A stretch of 64,000 bases of DNA from Marinobacter sp. LA51 (GCF_030297175.1 NZ_AP028070.1:2108001-2172000); one strand, 5' to 3'; positions 33,993 through 44,184 are shown, counted from the stretch's first letter. Notes: a model not told the origin generated them from the letters alone. Made by a program: numbers and translations.

Positions 33993-35054
33993 TCAGGAAT
34001 TGCCCGCGGCTTTCAGGTTCATGTTGGCGGTAAAATCGAGCATCCGCCGCAACGGCTTGAGCGCGCGCTCCCGCAGAGCGTCGTCTACCAGAACCTCCTG
34101 ATCACCCTGCTCCAGAACATTCAGCAGGTTCTCCAGGCCGTTCATGGCCATCCACGGGCAATGGGCACAGCTACGGCAGGTTGCACCGTTGCCGGCGGTA
34201 GGCGCCTCGAGAAGCGTTTTGTTGGGCGCGAGCTGCTGCATCTTGTAGAAGATGCCGTTGTCCGTCGCAACAATGAACTTCTCGTTGGGCAACGTCTGCA
34301 CCGCGTGAATCAACTGCGAAGTGGACCCCACCACGTCGGCCATATCCACAACGGCACTCGGGGACTCCGGATGCACCAATACTGCAGCATCGGGATACAG
34401 CGCTTTGAGGTCTTCCAGGCCACGATACTTAAACTCTTCGTGCACAATGCAAGAGCCATCCCAGAGCAGCATATCCGCCCCGGTGGTTTTCTGGACGTAA
34501 TGCCCCAGGTGCTTGTCAGGGGCCCAGAGAATCTTCTCGCCCCGGGCATCCAGGTCTTCAACGATGGCCTGAGCGCAGCTGGATGTAACAACCCAATCGG
34601 CCCGCGCTTTAACGGCTGCGGAGGTATTTGCGTAAACCACCACCGTCCGGTCCGGGTGCTGGTCGCAGAAGTCGGCAAACTCATCGGCTGGGCAGCCTAC
34701 GTCTAGCGAGCAGGTGGCCTCGAGGGTCGGCATCAGCACCCGTTTCTCGGGATTAAGAATCTTTGCCGTCTCTCCCATGAAACGCACACCGGCCACCACA
34801 ACCGTGGACGCCGGGTGTTGGTTGCCAAACCGCGCCATTTCCAGGGAGTCGGCAACGCAGCCGCCGGTCTCTTCCGCAAGACGCTGGAGATCCGGGTCGG
34901 TGTAGTAATGAGCCACCAGAACCGCATCTTCGGCCTTCAGGGCCGCCTTGATGCGAGCCTCAAGATCAGCCTTCTCGTCAGCACTCAGCGGTTTTGGTTC
35001 TGCCGCGTGGGCAAGGTGTTCCTGAACAAGGATACGATCTTCAGCTCGAGTCAT
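33993..35054 (-). CDS. nadA: Quinolinate synthase NadA
   Basis: NadA (353 residues) condenses iminoaspartate with dihydroxyacetone phosphate to quinolinate in NAD synthesis, using a 4Fe-4S cluster. Cluster cysteines are visible in [20 protein letters not shown] and [13 protein letters not shown]. The substrate stretch [11 protein letters not shown] is intact. It converges on bepA with a 12-base gap. Confidence 0.96.
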   Translation of the reverse strand: MTRAEDRILVQEHLAHAAEPKPLSADEKADLEARIKAALKAEDAVLVAHYYTDPDLQRLAEETGGCVADSLEMARFGNQHPASTVVVAGVRFMGETAKILNPEKRVLMPTLEATCSLDVGCPADEFADFCDQHPDRTVVVYANTSAAVKARADWVVTSSCAQAIVEDLDARGEKILWAPDKHLGHYVQKTTGADMLLWDGSCIVHEEFKYRGLEDLKALYPDAAVLVHPESPSAVVDMADVVGSTSQLIHAVQTLPNEKFIVATDNGIFYKMQQLAPNKTLLEAPTAGNGATCRSCAHCPWMAMNGLENLLNVLEQGDQEVLVDDALRERALKPLRRMLDFTANMNLKAAGNS

Positions 35055-35190
35055 TACTGCGTCTCTGTGTTGCTATGTCTTTGGAAGTATACCACTTTAC
35101 ACCCTCAAAATTCGGGTTCTGACACGGCGTGGTAACAGAACTCTGATCAGGATTTCAGTGCCCTCACTGAGTAGGTAGGAACTTATACGC

Positions 35191-35220
35191 AAAAAAAAAG
35201 AGCCCGAAGGCTCTTTTTTT
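35191..35220 (-). terminator. Bidirectional intrinsic terminator of the tRNA-Lys pair
   Basis: GAGCC-CGAA-GGCTC is flanked by nine A residues on the left and seven T residues on the right, so it ends transcription on either strand. It lies 27 bases past the 3' end of the second tRNA-Lys on the minus strand. Confidence 0.85.
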
Positions 35221-35247
35221 CGCAAAACCCTTTCGGGCTTCAGCGTT

Positions 35248-35323
35248 TGGTGGGTCGTGAAGGATTCGAACCTTCGACCAATTGGTTAAAAGCCAACTGC
35301 TCTACCAACTGAGCTAACGACCC
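35248..35323 (-). tRNA. tRNA-Lys (anticodon TTT), distal copy
   Basis: On the minus strand GGGTCGT pairs with ACGACCC, the D arm is GCTC-AGTTGGTA-GAGC, and the anticodon loop CTTTTAA lies on a GTTGG/CCAAT stem (anticodon TTT). The T arm has TTCGAAT, and the CCA end is encoded. It is identical to the copy at 35392. Confidence 0.97.
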
Positions 35324-35391
35324 GTAACTGCCGGCCAGACATTTTTTCCTGACCCATTTCCGGGCAACTCAGCGCGCCCGAAAATCTTGTT

Positions 35392-35467
35392 TGGTGGGTC
35401 GTGAAGGATTCGAACCTTCGACCAATTGGTTAAAAGCCAACTGCTCTACCAACTGAGCTAACGACCC
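35392..35467 (-). tRNA. tRNA-Lys (anticodon TTT), promoter-proximal copy
   Basis: This copy has the same 76-base sequence as the one at 35248, separated by 68 bases. The pair is presumably one transcript from the promoter at 35481-35508 to the terminator at 35191-35220. The identity suggests a recent tandem duplication or gene conversion. Confidence 0.97.
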
Positions 35468-35480
35468 AAACGAGGCGCAT

Positions 35481-35508
35481 ATAGTAATGATTTTTTGGCG
35501 CTGATCAA
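35481..35508 (-). promoter_or_regulatory. Promoter of the tRNA-Lys pair
   Basis: TTGATC (35503-35508, minus) and TACTAT (35481-35486) are 16 bases apart, seven bases before a likely start near 35474. A GC-rich segment follows the -10, as at other tRNA promoters. Confidence 0.5.
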
Positions 35509-35552
35509 CCCCTTTTTTTCAGGTTTCTCAACATTTTTCCCTCGACGCCGAC

Positions 35553-36326
35553 TTAAGAGCCACCGGAGTCCAAAAACTTCTTCGCCAGCTTGGCCGCACT
35601 GCTGTTCGGATAGTCCCTGACAACGGTATTCATGCGACGTTTAGCTTCATCGGACTCACCCAGGCGATCCAGCGTGACACCCAACTTGTAGACCGCGTCA
35701 GGCGCTTTCCTGTGATCCGGATAGCGAGTGGCAACAATGGTGAACGCCTGTTTGGCTTGCTCGAGCTGAGGCTTTACCAGGTAAACCTCTCCCAGCCAGT
35801 AATAGGCGTTAACCGTGAGGTCCCCTTCCGGATGCTTGTCGATGAACTCGTACAACTGGCTGATCGCCTGATCGTACTTCTTCTGGTTTCGAATCAGGTC
35901 GACAATGTCCTGGTAGGCTTTGCGCTCCTCGGCACCGGGCTGGCGGTATTCCTTGGTAGCCATGCCGGAACTACTGCCGGCATCGGCACCACCTGTAGCC
36001 GCACTTGCAGCCTCCGGCTGCGCGGAGACCTTCTCGGACAGATCCAGAATACGCTGATCGAGATCAATGTAACGATCCCGGCCTTGTTCCTTCAGGCGGT
36101 CGATCTCATGCCTCTGCTCTTCGACCTCACCCTGCAAGCGACGTACTTCGCCCTGCAACTGCTGGATCATATAGAACAGTTCGGCTGTCGCCTGACTGCT
36201 ATTAGCTTTCCGCTGCGCTTCCGAACTGGTGTTCTGGAACGCGGGGGTAGACGATTGCGCCAGAGCCGCGCTCGCCTGCCCGAGGGCAAGCGAGACGGCC
36301 ACTGTCGCCATGAGTCTTGTTCTCAT
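35553..36326 (-). CDS. cpoB: Tol-Pal system coordinator CpoB (YbgF)
   Basis: CpoB (257 residues) is a periplasmic protein that links Tol-Pal constriction with peptidoglycan synthesis. A signal peptide (LMATVAVSLALGQASAALA) is followed by a coiled coil (residues 50-100, QLQGEVRRLQGEVEEQRHEI) and three TPR repeats starting near AYQDIVDLIRNQKKYDQAIS. ATG 36326 was preferred because GGGA lies six bases upstream; ATG 36332 is also in frame. It is the last gene of the tol-pal operon. Confidence 0.93.
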   Translation of the reverse strand: MRTRLMATVAVSLALGQASAALAQSSTPAFQNTSSEAQRKANSSQATAELFYMIQQLQGEVRRLQGEVEEQRHEIDRLKEQGRDRYIDLDQRILDLSEKVSAQPEAASAATGGADAGSSSGMATKEYRQPGAEERKAYQDIVDLIRNQKKYDQAISQLYEFIDKHPEGDLTVNAYYWLGEVYLVKPQLEQAKQAFTIVATRYPDHRKAPDAVYKLGVTLDRLGESDEAKRRMNTVVRDYPNSSAAKLAKKFLDSGGS

Positions 36327-36350
36327 GGGCATTCCCGACTTCTGGTGTGT

Positions 36351-36920
36351 TTACTCGAACACGAGTTCCACACGACGATTCTGGGCCAAGTCGCTTTCTG
36401 TGGAACCCATGACCGCCGGCTTCTCTTCACCATAGCTTATGGTTTCCATCTGGCCGCGTGAAGCACCGTTTACAATCAGGAAGCGCTGAACGGCGTTAGC
36501 ACGACGCTCACCCAGTGCCAGGTTGTACTCCTTGGTACCACGCTCATCGGCATGGCCCTCAAGACGGACCTGCTGACCTGGATTGTTAGCCAGGAACTGG
36601 GCGTGAGCCACCAGTACGTCACGTGCTTCCTGCTTGATCTCGGCGGTATCGAAATCAAAGTAGAATACAGTGATATCGCGCAGTGCTTCCTGCTCGGCCT
36701 GCTGCTGGGCCGCCATGCGCTCCTCTTCGGTCATCGCTGAGGAGGACACACCACCCTGATCATCGCCGCCATACACAGTGGAGCCGCCTTCCTGATCAAT
36801 CGCGGCCACGTCGGAACCGTAAGCGCCGTCGTCCTGCGTTTCACCCGTGGAGCTACAGCCGGCAAAAAGACCGGCGGACAGAAGGACTGCAAAAGCCTTG
36901 GATTGAGCTGACAACTTCAT
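36351..36920 (-). CDS. pal: Peptidoglycan-associated lipoprotein Pal
   Basis: Pal (189 residues) anchors the outer membrane to peptidoglycan and binds TolB. It has a lipobox (LFAGC), an acidic linker and an OmpA-like domain from VFYFDFDTAEIKQEARDVL with the peptidoglycan-binding region GHADERGTKEYNLALGERR. AGGA lies seven bases before the ATG. Confidence 0.96.
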   Translation of the reverse strand: MKLSAQSKAFAVLLSAGLFAGCSSTGETQDDGAYGSDVAAIDQEGGSTVYGGDDQGGVSSSAMTEEERMAAQQQAEQEALRDITVFYFDFDTAEIKQEARDVLVAHAQFLANNPGQQVRLEGHADERGTKEYNLALGERRANAVQRFLIVNGASRGQMETISYGEEKPAVMGSTESDLAQNRRVELVFE

Positions 36921-36985
36921 AACACTTTCCTTTCAGTTGGTGAACTTGCTTTCTGAATCAATTGACAGGCATAGCTATCTGCCTG

Positions 36986-38278
36986 TTACCGCACCAGCGG
37001 CCCCCAGGCAGGTTCCCGGACATCACCTTCCGAAGCCGGAAGACTGTACGCGGCACCGCCATCGGCTGAGATAACCGTAAGCACACTATCTGCGCCCTGC
37101 TTGGTGGCATAAATCAGCATGCGGCCGTTCGGGGACACGCTTGGGGATTCGTCGGATTCGGTTCGGGTGAGAATCGTCTCCTCACCGGTTTTCAGGTTGG
37201 TCCGGGCAATGTGAAACGCCCGATCCCTTTGATGCACGTAATAGACAAACTTACCGCTATTGTCCGGCCTTGGCCGCGCGTTGTAACGGCTGCCAAAGGT
37301 GATCCGACGGGGCGAGGCACGCTCGCTCTCCTTGTAATAAATCTGCGGACCACCGGAGCGATCGGAAGTGAAAAACAGGCCATCGCCAGTGTGATCCCAG
37401 CTGGCTTCAGTATCGATCGCCCAGTGATTAGTGACCTTGGTCAGGTTTTTGGTGGCCAGGTCCATGCGATAAATTTCGGCATTGCCGTCTTTGGACAACG
37501 TCATCAGCAACGAGCGGCCATCCTCGGACCAGGCAGGTGCCGAATTCAGGCCCGGGAAATCCGCAGCCTTGGTGCGCTTCCCGCTGGACAATTCGTGCAC
37601 AAAAATAACGGGCTTGCCGGTTTCGAAAGAGACATAGGCCAGCTTCTTGCCATCAGGTGACCAAGCCGGCGAGAGAATCGGTTCCTGGCTCTCCAGCCGG
37701 ATGCGCGCCCGCTTGCCGTCAACATCGCTTACCTGCAGCCGGTAACGCGGCTTGCCATTGAACTTATCCAGAGTCACATAAGCCAGCTTGGTAGAGAATG
37801 CACCTGGCACCCCGGTGATGGCCTCGTACACCTTGTCACTGACGTGATGAGCAAGGGAGCGCAGGTTGCTGGCCGGTGCCGCAGCAGTTTCACCCAGCAA
37901 ACGCTCCTCCGTGTTCACGTCAAACAGTTCATAGCGAGCCGAGACCCGGTCGCCTTTGCGAGTCAGCTCACCGACCAGGACATAACGCTGGCCTAGCAAA
38001 CGCCAGTCCCGGAAAAACACGTCCTCCCGCTTAGATGGCAGGCTGAGCATTTTTTCCGCTGGTAAGGGGCGAAACTCGCCACTCATGGCCAGATCGCTTT
38101 GAACGACCGTACTGAGTTTGTCACCGGCGGGGATGCTGCCGGACTCAGCGAATGGTACCACCGCAATCGGAACGGCGGCATCGGCACCCTCAGTGATACG
38201 AATCAACAACTCGGCACGCACTGTACCCGCTGCAACCAGCGCCAAGGTCAGCACTGTAACTAGCTTTCTTAACAACAT
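36986..38278 (-). CDS. tolB: Tol-Pal translocation protein TolB
   Basis: TolB (430 residues, as in E. coli) is a periplasmic beta-propeller that binds Pal. A signal peptide (LVTVLTLALVAAGTVRA) precedes the N-terminal domain (PIAVVPFAESG) and WD40-like repeats with SPAWSPDGKKLAYVSFE. ATG 38278 gives the normal signal; an upstream ATG at 38311 would add 11 residues. Confidence 0.95.
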   Translation of the reverse strand: MLLRKLVTVLTLALVAAGTVRAELLIRITEGADAAVPIAVVPFAESGSIPAGDKLSTVVQSDLAMSGEFRPLPAEKMLSLPSKREDVFFRDWRLLGQRYVLVGELTRKGDRVSARYELFDVNTEERLLGETAAAPASNLRSLAHHVSDKVYEAITGVPGAFSTKLAYVTLDKFNGKPRYRLQVSDVDGKRARIRLESQEPILSPAWSPDGKKLAYVSFETGKPVIFVHELSSGKRTKAADFPGLNSAPAWSEDGRSLLMTLSKDGNAEIYRMDLATKNLTKVTNHWAIDTEASWDHTGDGLFFTSDRSGGPQIYYKESERASPRRITFGSRYNARPRPDNSGKFVYYVHQRDRAFHIARTNLKTGEETILTRTESDESPSVSPNGRMLIYATKQGADSVLTVISADGGAAYSLPASEGDVREPAWGPLVR

Positions 38279-38314
38279 GGTCCAAGCCCGCTGTGTCAAA
38301 GTGTGTTCCATTCC

Positions 38315-39355
38315 CTATTTCAACCGGCGAGGGTTGAACTCGATGGTGAACTGGCGGAAATACCGCTCGAACGTGTCCCGCTTGTCCGGAATCGGATACC
38401 GACTGAGCGAGCGCACCGCGCTCAGTGCCGAATTATCGAAAGCGGTGTTGCCGCTACTGCTCACCAGCTTAACTCCGGCCAATTCGCCCGTAGGCAACAA
38501 GGTAATCTGTAGGCGCGCTGTCATTTCCTCGGTGGCCGACGAAGGCGGATACCAGGCCTGACTGAGCCGCTCCCGGATCAGTGCCTGATACTTCTCACTT
38601 TCGGTCAGCATCTGCGCCTCGCGGGCCTTGGCCGCCGCTGCCTGGGCCTGCCGCCGGGCCTCGGCTTGCTTGGCCTCGCTGGATTCCTCAGCCAACGCTT
38701 CCAACTGCTTCTCCTTCAACCGACGCTCCGCCTCCTGACGTTTTCGCTCGGCTTCCTTTCGGGCCTCTTCTTCCCGCTTCTTGCGCTCGGCCTCTTCACG
38801 CTTGCGTTGCTCTTCTTTACGCTTTTTTTCAGCTTCAGCCTCGGCCTTGCGCTGCTCTTCCTTGCGTTTTTTCTCTGCCTCGGCTTTCTGACGTTCGCGT
38901 TCTTTCGCCTCGGCTTCCGCTTTCTGACGGGCAGCTTCCTTGGCCTTCGCTGCTTCTTCGCGCTTACGCTTCTCAGCCAACTGACGCTTTCGCTCTTCCT
39001 CTTGCTTTTGCTCCTGAACCTTGCGCTCAGCCTCTTCTTTGGCCTTCTGTTCAGCCAGCTTCCGGGCCTCTTCCTTTCGCTTCTTCTCCGCCTCGCGCTT
39101 CTGCTCTTCCAGCCGTCGCTCTTCGTCACGGTCCGGCTGATCATCCAGAGTCTCTATCGGACTGGGCTCCGGCTGCTGCTGGGTGACCAGCCGAGCGGAG
39201 ATGCTGCGTGGCGGCGGCTCGTGCTCCGGACTACTCCAGGTCCAGCCAGCCAGCGCGACACCCACGATGACAAGGTGCAATATCACCGACAAGGCAACGG
39301 GTGATTTCCAGGGTGGGACGCCCGTGCTGGTTACTTCACGCTCGTGTCCTATCAC
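38315..39355 (-). CDS. tolA: Tol-Pal protein TolA
   Basis: TolA (346 residues) spans from the inner membrane to the outer envelope. One membrane segment (PVALSVILHLVIVGVALAGW) is followed by a long helical Lys/Glu/Ala-rich domain (residues about 65-245) made of imperfect repeats such as KREEAERKKREEEARKEAE. The C-terminal globular domain (AWYPPSSATEEMTARLQITL) ends the protein. The start is GTG at 39355. The coding of the repeats creates a Leu/Phe-rich false frame on the other strand. Confidence 0.94.
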   Translation of the reverse strand: MIGHEREVTSTGVPPWKSPVALSVILHLVIVGVALAGWTWSSPEHEPPPRSISARLVTQQQPEPSPIETLDDQPDRDEERRLEEQKREAEKKRKEEARKLAEQKAKEEAERKVQEQKQEEERKRQLAEKRKREEAAKAKEAARQKAEAEAKERERQKAEAEKKRKEEQRKAEAEAEKKRKEEQRKREEAERKKREEEARKEAERKRQEAERRLKEKQLEALAEESSEAKQAEARRQAQAAAAKAREAQMLTESEKYQALIRERLSQAWYPPSSATEEMTARLQITLLPTGELAGVKLVSSSGNTAFDNSALSAVRSLSRYPIPDKRDTFERYFRQFTIEFNPRRLK

Positions 39356-39377
39356 AAAATACCTGCCTGCACTGGTG

Positions 39378-39824
39378 TCACTTGTCGTCCAGGGGTGATT
39401 CAGTGATCAAACCGATACTCCCGGCACCGGCACCCTGCAACTCTGCCATCAGCCGAACCACGGTTCCGTACTCCACGTGCTCGTCGCCTCGCACAAGGAT
39501 TTCACTGCTGGCACGCTGTGAAAGAATTTTGGAGATCTGTTCCCGGACCTCAGTCAGAGACATAGGGTCACTGCCGCGATCCCCAACCTCAACGAAATAG
39601 GCACCATTGGCATCTACCGACACCACGATCGACTCGACGTTTTTGTCAGCCTGAATCGGATCCGACGTCGTTTCCGGCAGGTCTACCTTTACGCCCTGAG
39701 TCAACATGGGCGCAGTTACCATGAAGATAACCAGCAGCACCAGCATGACGTCGATGTACGGCACCACGTTGATCTCTGACATCGGCTTTCGCCGATGCTG
39801 CGGCATCATGCCCATGCCTTTCAT
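39378..39824 (-). CDS. tolR: Tol-Pal inner-membrane protein TolR
   Basis: TolR (148 residues) forms the proton-driven motor with TolQ. The essential Asp lies in the single membrane helix NVVPYIDVMLVLLVIFMVTA, and the periplasmic ExbD-like domain follows. GGAGG lies eight bases before the ATG. Confidence 0.95.
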   Translation of the reverse strand: MKGMGMMPQHRRKPMSEINVVPYIDVMLVLLVIFMVTAPMLTQGVKVDLPETTSDPIQADKNVESIVVSVDANGAYFVEVGDRGSDPMSLTEVREQISKILSQRASSEILVRGDEHVEYGTVVRLMAELQGAGAGSIGLITESPLDDK

Positions 39825-39859
39825 CGCGTTATCCTCCGACCATCACCAAACAAGCACAT

Positions 39860-40549
39860 TTATGCGGCACTCTTTTCACTGTGGTGAACACGGCGATGCA
39901 GAATGCTCGAAAACTCCTCAGCGAAGGTTTCGTAGTTCTTGAGCAAAGCGTCGGACATGGCCGAGAACCGGTTGTAGGCAATAACCGCCGGAATGGCTGC
40001 AAAAAGACCCATGGCGGTGGCGATCAGAGCCTCGGAGATACCGGGAGCCACCGTGGCCAGAGTTGCCTGCTGCACCTGGGCAAGGCCCCGGAACGAGTTC
40101 ATGATGCCCCATACGGTGCCAAACAGGCCAATGTAAGGACTGGTCGAACCCACCGTTGCCAGGAATGGCAGATGGGTTTCCAGGCGCTCCTGCTCACGGG
40201 AGAAAGCCACCCTCATGGCACGCTGGGTACCTTCCATAACGGCGTCTGCGTCGCGGCTTTGCTGACGCAGGCGGGAGAACTCCTTGAAGCCCGAGCGGAA
40301 CACCGCCTCCATGCCGGAGAACGGCGTGGGTTCAGCATTCACTTCGCGATAGAGTTGTCCCAGATCCATGCCGGACCAGAAGCGCTCCTCGAAGGCCACC
40401 TGAGATTGCTTGGCCTTTCGAAACACCTGGAAACGCTGAAAAATCAGCGCCCAGGACACTACGGAAGCCAGCGCTAGCAGCAGCATGACAAGCTGTACCA
40501 GCACACCGGCATTGGACACGAGATACCAGACTGAAACTTCTGATTCCAC
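39860..40549 (-). CDS. tolQ: Tol-Pal inner-membrane protein TolQ
   Basis: TolQ (229 residues) is the MotA/ExbB-type subunit of the Tol motor. Three membrane segments and the conserved GTVWGIMNSFRGL and ALIATAMGLFAAIPAVIAYN stretches are present. The start is GTG at 40549 with AGGAG six bases upstream. Confidence 0.95.
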   Translation of the reverse strand: MESEVSVWYLVSNAGVLVQLVMLLLALASVVSWALIFQRFQVFRKAKQSQVAFEERFWSGMDLGQLYREVNAEPTPFSGMEAVFRSGFKEFSRLRQQSRDADAVMEGTQRAMRVAFSREQERLETHLPFLATVGSTSPYIGLFGTVWGIMNSFRGLAQVQQATLATVAPGISEALIATAMGLFAAIPAVIAYNRFSAMSDALLKNYETFAEEFSSILHRRVHHSEKSAA

Positions 40550-40563
40550 CTTTTGCTCCTGGC

Positions 40564-41001
40564 TTATTCCGTTGTCTGAACGTTGCTTTCAAGCAACGCC
40601 CGCATATTCTCGGGTAATCGGCGTGGGCGGCCACTGTCCAGCGCCACACAGGCCACTCTCACATCGGCTTCACACAGCAATGCGCGATCGTCTGCGCGCA
40701 GAACCCGCTGCTTGAACTTCATCCACACCCGGCCATAGCCCTGAGGCTCCGCCGTGATCAGTAACTGATCGTCCAGCCGTGCCGGCACCGCGTAATGTAT
40801 CGCCATACGCTGTACAACATAGCTGATATTCTCCGCGAGGCCGGCGCGCAGCCCCACCCCGCAACTACGTACCCACTCGGTCCGGGCCCGTTCCATGTAA
40901 TGCAGGTACTTGGCATGGAATACTATGCCACCGGCATCGGTGTCCTCGATGTAGACACGAACCGGCAACTCAAAAACTTCACCGCCCGACAGCTCAGTCA
41001 A
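40564..41001 (-). CDS. ybgC: Acyl-CoA thioesterase YbgC
   Basis: YbgC (145 residues) is a hotdog-fold thioesterase encoded at the head of tol-pal operons; it acts on acyl-CoA and has been linked to phospholipid synthesis. The catalytic stretch [20 protein letters not shown] is intact. The start is TTG at 41001: GAGGAGG lies six bases upstream, no ATG or GTG in frame precedes the conserved core, and the eight-base overlap with the ruvB stop implies coupling. Confidence 0.93.
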   Translation of the reverse strand: MTELSGGEVFELPVRVYIEDTDAGGIVFHAKYLHYMERARTEWVRSCGVGLRAGLAENISYVVQRMAIHYAVPARLDDQLLITAEPQGYGRVWMKFKQRVLRADDRALLCEADVRVACVALDSGRPRRLPENMRALLESNVQTTE

Positions 41002-42025
41002 AGAGATCCTCCTCTTTGCCCGATTTCGGTGGCACCACACCAAAGTGCTGGTAGGCATTGGACGTAACCATCCGCCCCCGCGGCGTGCGTACCATGTAGC
41101 CCTGCTGGATCAGGAATGGCTCCAGGACATCTTCAATCGTGCCCCGCTCCTCGCTGATTGCTGCAGCCAGACTTTCGACGCCAACCGGGCCGCCGTCGAA
41201 CTTTTCAATCATCGCCAGCAACAGTCGACGGTCCATATGATCGAACCCCCGGCTATCCACCTTCAGCATGTTCAATGCCTGGTCGGCGATATCAGAACTG
41301 ATATGGCCATCGGATCGCACCTCTGCGAAATCTCGCACCCGGCGCAACAGCCTGTTAGCAATGCGCGGCGTGCCTCGGGATCGACGGGCAATTTCAAAGG
41401 CACCGGCCTCATCAATGGCGACCGACGACAGCCTGGCCGACCGCATGATGATGTTGGTCAGGTCTTCGGTATTATAAAACTCGAGCCGTTGAACAATGCC
41501 AAAACGATCCCTCAGCGGCGACGTCAACAGACCGGCTCGGGTCGTGGCGCCTACCAGAGTAAAAGGTGGCAGATCCAGCTTGATTGAACGGGCCGCAGGC
41601 CCCTCACCAATCATGATATCCAGCTGGTAGTCTTCCATCGCCGGGTACAGCACTTCTTCCACGGCTGCGCTCAGGCGATGGATCTCATCAATGAAAAGTA
41701 CATCGCCTTCTTCCAGATTGGTCAGCATGGCGGCGAGATCGCCTGCTTTCTCCAACACCGGACCGGAGGTCGTCTTGATCGACACCCCCATTTCGTTGGC
41801 GATGATGTTCGCCAGGGTCGTCTTACCGAGACCCGGCGGACCGAATATCAATACGTGGTCAAGCGCTTCGTCGCGGCCTCGGGCGGCAGAGATGAAGATA
41901 TCCATTTGCTCACGCACTGCCGGCTGACCAACATACTCGGCCAGCAAGCTAGGACGGATCGCCCGATCCTGAACTTCTTCGTAATCACCGGCCCTGGCTG
42001 AAATCAGTCGGTCGGATTCGATCAT
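40994..42025 (-). CDS. ruvB: Holliday junction helicase RuvB
   Basis: RuvB (343 residues) is the AAA+ motor that drives branch migration with RuvA. Walker A is [10 protein letters not shown], Walker B is [10 protein letters not shown], sensor 1 is in [11 protein letters not shown], and the C-terminal winged helix ends the protein. It follows ruvA after 152 bases, more than usual, and I find no LexA box in that gap. Confidence 0.97.
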   Translation of the reverse strand: MIESDRLISARAGDYEEVQDRAIRPSLLAEYVGQPAVREQMDIFISAARGRDEALDHVLIFGPPGLGKTTLANIIANEMGVSIKTTSGPVLEKAGDLAAMLTNLEEGDVLFIDEIHRLSAAVEEVLYPAMEDYQLDIMIGEGPAARSIKLDLPPFTLVGATTRAGLLTSPLRDRFGIVQRLEFYNTEDLTNIIMRSARLSSVAIDEAGAFEIARRSRGTPRIANRLLRRVRDFAEVRSDGHISSDIADQALNMLKVDSRGFDHMDRRLLLAMIEKFDGGPVGVESLAAAISEERGTIEDVLEPFLIQQGYMVRTPRGRMVTSNAYQHFGVVPPKSGKEEDLFD

Positions 42026-42177
42026 GGCATCATCCGTTCATTGGGATTCAATATCGTGCCTTTAGCGCTTACCTTTGAGTTAACCAGTGGCCCCAATTGT
42101 ACAAACAGCTTGCGGGGTGTCACGTTACGCTCTCTACAGGTTTGGCTCTACATGGGCGACATATTACGGCATCGTCA

Positions 42178-42807
42178 TCAGGCCGGAATCATATTGCGCA
42201 GGGCAAGCCTGATCAGCGCCTCGCTGGTCATTCCCTCTTCAGCGACCTTGGAAATCGCTTTGGCGGCCTCCTGGGGTTTGTAGCCCAGGGCAATCAATGC
42301 GGCCTCGGCCTCGTCCTTCGGGGCCGGACCTCTCGCCTGCATAGCCGCATGAGGCTCACCAGCGCCTGTCGCTTCTGGCGACGTTGGCACGAACTGCCCC
42401 TCAAGTTGCCCTATCCTATCCGCCATTTCAATAAGCAGGCGTTCCGCAGTCTTCTTGCCAACACCCGGCAACTTGACCAGCGCATTAACATCCCGACTCT
42501 CAACACAGCGAATAAACTGCTCCGCGTCCAGACCCGACAAAATGGCAACCGCGAGCTTTGGCCCCACACCATTTACTTTGATCAGCAGACGAAATACATC
42601 TCGATCCAGGCGCGAAGCGAACCCATACAGGTGCTGAGCATCCTCCCGGACGGCAAAGTGGGTATGCAGAATGACTTCCTGTCCGGTTTCGGGGAGGTGA
42701 AAAAACGAGGTGTAGGGGATGTCGACTTCATAGCCCAGGCCGGCACTTTCCACCAGCACCTGGCCTGGCGCTTTTTCTATCAATGTTCCTCGGATACGAC
42801 CAATCAA
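42178..42807 (-). CDS. ruvA: Holliday junction DNA-binding protein RuvA
   Basis: RuvA (209 residues) binds Holliday junctions as tetramers. It has an OB domain ([14 protein letters not shown]), two helix-hairpin-helix motifs ([18 protein letters not shown] and [19 protein letters not shown]) and a C-terminal RuvB-binding domain. The start is TTG at 42807, with GGAG seven bases upstream. Confidence 0.96.
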   Translation of the reverse strand: MIGRIRGTLIEKAPGQVLVESAGLGYEVDIPYTSFFHLPETGQEVILHTHFAVREDAQHLYGFASRLDRDVFRLLIKVNGVGPKLAVAILSGLDAEQFIRCVESRDVNALVKLPGVGKKTAERLLIEMADRIGQLEGQFVPTSPEATGAGEPHAAMQARGPAPKDEAEAALIALGYKPQEAAKAISKVAEEGMTSEALIRLALRNMIPA

Positions 42808-42837
42808 GGGCTCTCTCCTGTCGCTCCTGGGAGCAGT

Positions 42838-43365
42838 TTATTGTTGCCGCATTCGGCCACTTCGGGCCTTGCCGCCGGCACCGGCGACGCGCAGTATACT
42901 CTGGCTCATGTGGGCATGGCACAGGGCAATGGCAAGGGCGTCCGCCGCATCTTCCTGGGGTTTGCGCGAGAGCGCCAGTAGGGCCTGAACCATGTGCTGC
43001 ACCTGGGACTTATCGGCACTACCCTTGCCCACAACCGCCTGCTTGACCTGGCGGGCAGAGTATTCATGGACAGGCAGGCCGCTATTCGCCGCACTGACAA
43101 TGGCCGCGCCACGGGCCTGCCCCAGCTTCAGCGCAGAGTCCGGATTCCTTGCCATGAACACCTGCTCGATGGCGAATTCCTCGGGTCGATACTCACCGAT
43201 GAGTGTGGCCAGACTGTGGAAAATGGTTTGCAGACGCTGGGCCATGGGCTTTTCGCCCACCCGGATACAGCCGCTGTCGATGTACTCGATGCTGCGACCT
43301 TCCACCCGGATCAGACCAAAACCGGTAATTCTGGATCCCGGATCCACGCCCAGAATGATCGCCAA
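42838..43365 (-). CDS. ruvC: Holliday junction endonuclease RuvC
   Basis: RuvC (175 residues) cuts Holliday junctions. Acidic catalytic residues lie in [24 protein letters not shown] and near [13 protein letters not shown]. The start is TTG at 43365 with GGGAG seven bases upstream. It lies 18 bases after yebC and 30 before ruvA. Confidence 0.97.
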   Translation of the reverse strand: MAIILGVDPGSRITGFGLIRVEGRSIEYIDSGCIRVGEKPMAQRLQTIFHSLATLIGEYRPEEFAIEQVFMARNPDSALKLGQARGAAIVSAANSGLPVHEYSARQVKQAVVGKGSADKSQVQHMVQALLALSRKPQEDAADALAIALCHAHMSQSILRVAGAGGKARSGRMRQQ

Positions 43366-43383
43366 ATCGATACTCCCGTTGCG

Positions 43384-44127
43384 TTACAGCGAATCCATGA
43401 TGTCGCCGGAGATATCGGCGTTGTAGTAGACGTTCTGGACGTCGTCCAGATCTTCCAGCATATCGATCAGTTTCAGTATGGTTTCGGCTCCGTCCCGGTC
43501 CAGTTCAACACGAGTGGCCGGAACCATGGTCACTTCAGCGTTGTCAGGCTTGAAGCCCGAGGCCACCAGGGCGTCCTTAACATCCAGAAACTCCTCGGGC
43601 AGAGTGACGATTTCAAACGAGCCGTCCTCCTGGGCCTCCAGGTCTTCCGCCCCGGCTTCGAGGGCCGCCTCCAGAAGAGAGTCCTCCGCTACATCAGGGC
43701 CGTAGCTGATTATGCCCTGTTTACTGAACAAATAGGCAACCGAACCGTCGGTACCAAGATTACCGCCCATCTTGTTGAAGGCGTGCCTGATTTCGGCAAC
43801 GGTACGGTTCTTGTTATCGGTCATCGCCTCTACGAACACCGCGACACCACCGGGACCATAGCCCTCATAGGTGAGCTCTTCGTAGTTGCTGTCATCGCCA
43901 CCACCAGCTCCCCGCTCTACGGCACGCTCAATGGTGTCTTTTTTCATATTGGCGGTAAGCGCCTTGTCGATGACTGCCCTCAGTCGCGGGTTATCATCGG
44001 AGTTGCCACCGCCCTGGCGGGCGGCAACACTCAGCTCTCGGATGATCTTGGTGAAGATCTTGCCACGCTTGGCATCCTGGGCTGCTTTGCGGTGTTTGAT
44101 GTTGGCCCATTTACTGTGACCAGCCAT
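43384..44127 (-). CDS. yebC: YebC/PmpR-family protein
   Basis: This 247-residue protein has the standard start [20 protein letters not shown] and the [20 protein letters not shown] region. The family was described as transcriptional regulators, and newer work links members to translation of proline stretches. GGAG lies seven bases before the ATG. It is between aspS and ruvC, the usual place. Confidence 0.96.
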   Translation of the reverse strand: MAGHSKWANIKHRKAAQDAKRGKIFTKIIRELSVAARQGGGNSDDNPRLRAVIDKALTANMKKDTIERAVERGAGGGDDSNYEELTYEGYGPGGVAVFVEAMTDNKNRTVAEIRHAFNKMGGNLGTDGSVAYLFSKQGIISYGPDVAEDSLLEAALEAGAEDLEAQEDGSFEIVTLPEEFLDVKDALVASGFKPDNAEVTMVPATRVELDRDGAETILKLIDMLEDLDDVQNVYYNADISGDIMDSL

Positions 44128-44184
44128 AAAACCACTCCATCCATCGTCTGGGCGCGCAATGATCCGCGCGCCCGGTCTTCGGAT

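Noticed and set aside
35248..35467. Direct repeats that might be a CRISPR array
   Set aside because: The two 76-base repeats are tRNA-Lys genes with full cloverleaves, and there are only two.
38666..39304. Leu/Phe-rich plus-strand frame that looks like a membrane protein
   Set aside because: It is the complement of the Lys/Glu-rich repeats of TolA; AAG/GAG codons read on the other strand give Leu and Phe.
42026..42177. Possible LexA box in the ruvA-ruvB gap
   Set aside because: Candidate CTG motifs lack the paired CAG at ten-base spacing on either strand.
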